Part shown: one piece after another, positions 61,639-64,000 of the stretch
Position numbering within the stretch: position 1 is the first letter of the stretch
Layout of the letters: every line of letters starts with the position of its first letter
Assembly: GCA_003342895.1 (NCBI GenBank)
Contig: PTFA01000403.1
Span: 250,537 to 314,536, forward strand
DNA length: 64,000 bases
Direction of reading: 5' to 3'
From: Casuarius casuarius
Lineage: Eukaryota > Chordata > Aves > Casuariiformes > Casuariidae
Program-made: the position numbers and the translations under genes
Notes under the pieces: model-generated
Told to the model about the DNA's origin: nothing
The model's database searches: none
What the model saw: the letters and a program-made list of their open reading frames with translations, nothing else

Positions 61639-62654
61639 AGAAACTAGGAACTCTGAAAAGCAGATGTATAAACCCCTCCTTTTGGATTGGTAGAAAGATA
61701 AAAAACCCACAAATGCTACAATACTGTCTTCCTTTAGAGGTGCAACAGAAGCATTTAGATAAAGGAAAAATAGAAGCCTTTTTCCCCTAAACACTTTTCT
61801 GACAAACTCTTAGTAACTCTTTGTGTAGTTCTACAGGAATCTATGCATGTTCATCAGCTTTTTACCACAGCATTTAAGATGCAGCTATTTTTAATATAAA
61901 ACGGTTTATATTGTTACCATTTATATTCCTTCTACACTTTCCAGTCTTTTTAGACTGAGTTTATTTGTCCAAATGATATGCTGCACAGGGTCCATAAGTA
62001 CAATATGCAATTCTTCATAAAAAGTGTTTTTTTCATCTCACTGGTTAGCATTATTGAAAGAGCTGAGGTAGGCAAGTGACTACAAATATATGAATACTGA
62101 GCAGCTAACTTATGAATACCATAAATATTGAGATTTTTCAATATTGAGGACAATAGAAAAATTGAATTGTTTTTCCACCTTATCTGTCAGCTGAAGACAT
62201 TGTCAAGACATCCAAGTACCTGATGATGTCCCACTGACAGGCAGATCAGAAGACTAATTACCAGCCAACTCAAATGGAAGAAGGAAATAGATACTTTCCT
62301 CTTTCAGACAGGAAAAAGGAGGGTGATTAATTTGCAGATGAAGTTTACAAAAAGACTGCATTCTACTCTAATGTCCTGCTTCAACTGAGATGGTTAAGCA
62401 TACAATGCATTGGCAAAGACAGCAGACACGAATTGCTGATGATTAAAGAAAAACCTCAGAATCTCTGTACAAGCTAAGATGCTCATCAGCTGTTCATTGC
62501 AATGATTAGCACACAGCATTACTGTTTGTATAGCCAAGTTGTCCCAAAGCTCCAACCATTCTTGTGACCACACACTTGTGTGGGATCTAGGAGGAAATCA
62601 TTCCTGCCTCGAAGAAAAACACTTTAAAAAGAAAACATATAGATAGATATCCAA

Positions 62655-62725
62655 GATAACCAGTGTAAGATAAGTACTATTACCCTTACTTTACTGATTG
62701 GGATCTGAAGTACTTATAGATAAAT
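62655..62725. repeat. Possible MIR/L2-tail-like remnant
   Basis: 'taagtactattacccttact' and 'ttactgattgggatctgaag' resemble 'gtattattatccccatttta' / 'cagatgaggaactgaggc'. Very diverged and short. Confidence 0.35.
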
Positions 62726-63550
62726 TCTAGGATGTTGGAAAACTAGAAGTGAAGTCTCTCTCAAACGCAGCTTTGGTGACAAAAGTATCCTCTTTCTCAT
62801 CAGTTTCAGTTAATTATTGTTAGAACAAGATTGACCACTGAAAACAATGACAGCTGTACCTGTTCTTCTTCTGAATGTTAAGATTTTGTTATTACACTGG
62901 ATACCTTGTACTAAGTGTCCAGTTGGCCGATTATACATTTCAAATAATTTGATTCAGTATGAACTGTCTTTTTAAGCTTTCAGTGTAGAATAAGGGATGT
63001 TCAGTTACTAAGGCTAGGCTTTGAGCAGCTATGAGAATAAAATTTATTCAGTATTACTGTCTTATTATGGTTGTATGCACTGTCTCAAAACTTGCATCAG
63101 ATGACACCAATTTACAGATAAATAGTAGACCAGAAGACTTAGGGAAATAGCATTCCTTAGCAGATATAAGGACCTTCAGATTTTGAACTAGACATACAGA
63201 TGTTTGACAAAATATTTGACACCCAATCTTGATATTTTTCTCTGGATTCTGACTTTAAATGTAGGTAACACTGCACTTTGAACTGGCGCTGTGCAAGTGA
63301 ACTTCATAGAAGTAAATATGCAGAGATAAGGAAGTGAGTAAAGGAGGAGTGGGGAAGGCAATAGAGAGAAACTGAGACAGAGGGGATAACTGAAACAAGA
63401 ACTGATTAGGGTCAGCTTGCCAGTAATTATGGTGGCATGAAATGAAATACCATCTTTGGACATTATCTCTAGGCAAATTTAAAACAAGAAAGAACAGAAA
63501 GAAATCAGATCTCTCTCCTAAGCACAAAATAGTTGTATATCGGATCTTTA

Positions 63551-63582
63551 GAACCAGTACTCTGGTTCTAAACACCAGAGTA
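63551..63582. repeat. Two overlapping, mutually exclusive inverted repeats
   Basis: GAACCAG (63551-63557) pairs exactly with CTGGTTC (63562-63568). Alternatively TACTCTGGT (63558-63566) pairs exactly with ACCAGAGTA (63574-63582). The shared middle means only one stem can form at a time. No gene context supports a regulatory role. Confidence 0.75.
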
Positions 63583-64000
63583 GCAGTACCGTGCAGTTCC
63601 AGGGCATATCTGGAGGGAAAACAAAGGAGAGTTTGACCCAGCATCAGTCATAGGATGTTCTGCCCTGCAGAACCACTGGCAAGAGTCAAAAATAGTTGCT
63701 CTTTCCCAGGAGGAAAAAGTTCAGTTGTTTTGATGTTCTTAGAAGATGGTTCCACTGCAATTTTCAGTTTCGGGTTAACTGCTTTGCTTTTATTTATGAA
63801 CCGGAATTAAGGTGTATTGATCAGATTTAAAATTAAAACAAACCTCCTGTATTTGATGCACCCACATTTATAGCTTCAAACTACTATGATCTTTCGTGAA
63901 TCTTCTCATTCACATTTCATTTCAGGAGTTCCAATTGTGGAAAAATTAGGCTATACCTCCCAAAGGAAGATTCTGCTTTCTGATCAACTGTATTACAAAT

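Larger units (their letters stand above)
61639..64000. other. AT-rich non-coding stretch
   Basis: No gene recognised. Open frames of 91 and 129 codons on the minus strand (63188-63463, 63255-63644) overlap in different frames and carry no domain. Confidence 0.5.

Noticed and set aside
1..64000. Search by eye for CRISPR arrays, prokaryotic operons, rRNA
   Set aside because: No regularly spaced repeats, no dense long open frames, and clear vertebrate repeats throughout.

Overview
This window looks like AT-rich vertebrate, most probably avian, nuclear DNA from a gene-poor (intergenic or deep intronic) region. The best support is the repeat content. There are two CR1 LINE fragments carrying the typical sauropsid/avian CR1 3' end (the 'ggttggaagggacctc' / 'gatgatctccagatgtccct' block and a closing ATTCTGTG-type 8-mer). 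There are two copies of one endogenous-retrovirus LTR, a few very old MIR/CORE-SINE-like or L2-tail-like fragments, and low overall repeat density. No open reading frame reads as a convincing intact gene. Almost all open frames are short, lack recognisable domains, or are antisense shadows of repeats. Turtles and crocodilians also carry CR1, so 'bird' is an inference; I cannot name the species.

Layout. Positions 1-42.7 kb are mostly single-copy-looking DNA without recognisable genes. They contain old degenerate repeats (about 0.55, 4.6, 12.6 and 28.1 kb), simple-sequence tracts, a small island at 31.16-31.38 kb open on both strands, and a decayed tRNA-Gln(TTG)-like gene at 35.5 kb. From 42.7 to 50.4 kb two solo LTRs of one family face each other in opposite orientation: plus strand 42751-43975 and minus strand 49354-50429. 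Each is bounded by its own 5-bp target duplication, so they are separate insertions. Between them lie another old repeat (46.05 kb) and a diverged pair of GC-rich ~155-bp units (46.86 and 47.66 kb). A minus-strand CR1 of about 1.7 kb (52.65-54.37 kb) carries a broken reverse-transcriptase region. A plus-strand CR1 of about 0.75 kb (60.89-61.64 kb) carries only the end of ORF2. The rest to 64 kb is mostly unassigned AT-rich DNA.

No operon or pathway can be described. The most informative material is the LTR pair. Their outer blocks are nearly identical while the middle of U3 is strongly diverged, and both keep a UUCG-capped stem just downstream of the presumed promoter. I found no CRISPR array, rRNA, complete gene or obviously new molecular system. 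Enhancer-like stretches are suggested only as hypotheses that need cross-species alignment.
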